A stretch of DNA of 5,606 nucleotides from Neisseriales bacterium (GTDB lineage: Bacteria > Pseudomonadota > Gammaproteobacteria > Burkholderiales > UBA11063): positions 1 through 5,606 of the forward strand of contig DPRZ01000082.1 in the NCBI GenBank assembly GCA_003538525.1. Reading direction: 5' to 3'. The notes beneath the pieces were generated by a model that worked only from the letters and a program-made list of their open reading frames with translations, was not told the DNA's origin and ran no database searches. Position 1 is the stretch's first letter. Each line of letters starts with the position of its first letter. Shown one piece after another: positions 5,596 through 5,606 of this stretch. A program made the position numbers and the translations under genes.

Positions 5596-5606
5596 GACAA
5601 ATTAGT

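Noticed and set aside
1..5606. Terminators, tRNA/rRNA genes, insertion sequences or CRISPR repeats
   Set aside because: No intergenic gap exceeds 12 bases between genes, and I saw no hairpin plus U-run at any junction, no repeated spacer pattern and no transposase-like sequence.

Overview
The window is a densely packed run of bacterial genes, all on the minus strand, so transcription runs from the high coordinates to the low ones. The content points to a moderately AT-rich gammaproteobacterium. The core order folC - SPOR/dedD-like - cvpA - purF is the order of the E. coli accD-folC-dedD-cvpA-purF region. PurF is of the E. coli type, and a YgfX/CptA-like membrane protein is present. The sequence alone does not let me name a genus.

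In transcription order the genes are: (1) a very acidic 126-residue conserved hypothetical (5201-5581); (2) a two-helix membrane protein resembling YgfX/CptA (4766-5188); (3) folC (3528-4790), starting at GTG and overlapping the previous gene by 25 bases; (4) a membrane-anchored SPOR-domain protein in the dedD position (2733-3527); (5) cvpA (2178-2732); (6) purF (710-2170); (7) nadD (75-710); (8) the 5' end of rsfS (1-74, cut by the window edge). No gap exceeds 12 bases and three stop/start junctions abut exactly as TAA|ATG. I see no terminator or convincing promoter, so this looks like the interior of one long operon. Folate polyglutamylation, purine entry and NAD synthesis sit beside a septal peptidoglycan-binding protein and a ribosome silencing factor. 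In E. coli nadD-rsfS belongs to a different cluster (holA side), so two usually separate blocks are joined here.

The most interesting observation is in PurF. Its N-terminal glutaminase half looks fully intact. In its C-terminal phosphoribosyltransferase half the PRPP-handling motifs are eroded at three separate places, although reading frame, length and surrounding sequence are preserved. FolC, in the same operon, also carries Lys at a position where the family has a metal-ligand Glu. The two 5'-proximal genes (acidic soluble protein followed by basic two-helix membrane protein) form a little-characterised pair with a toxin-antitoxin-like layout, although YgfX's usual partner SdhE is not beside it.
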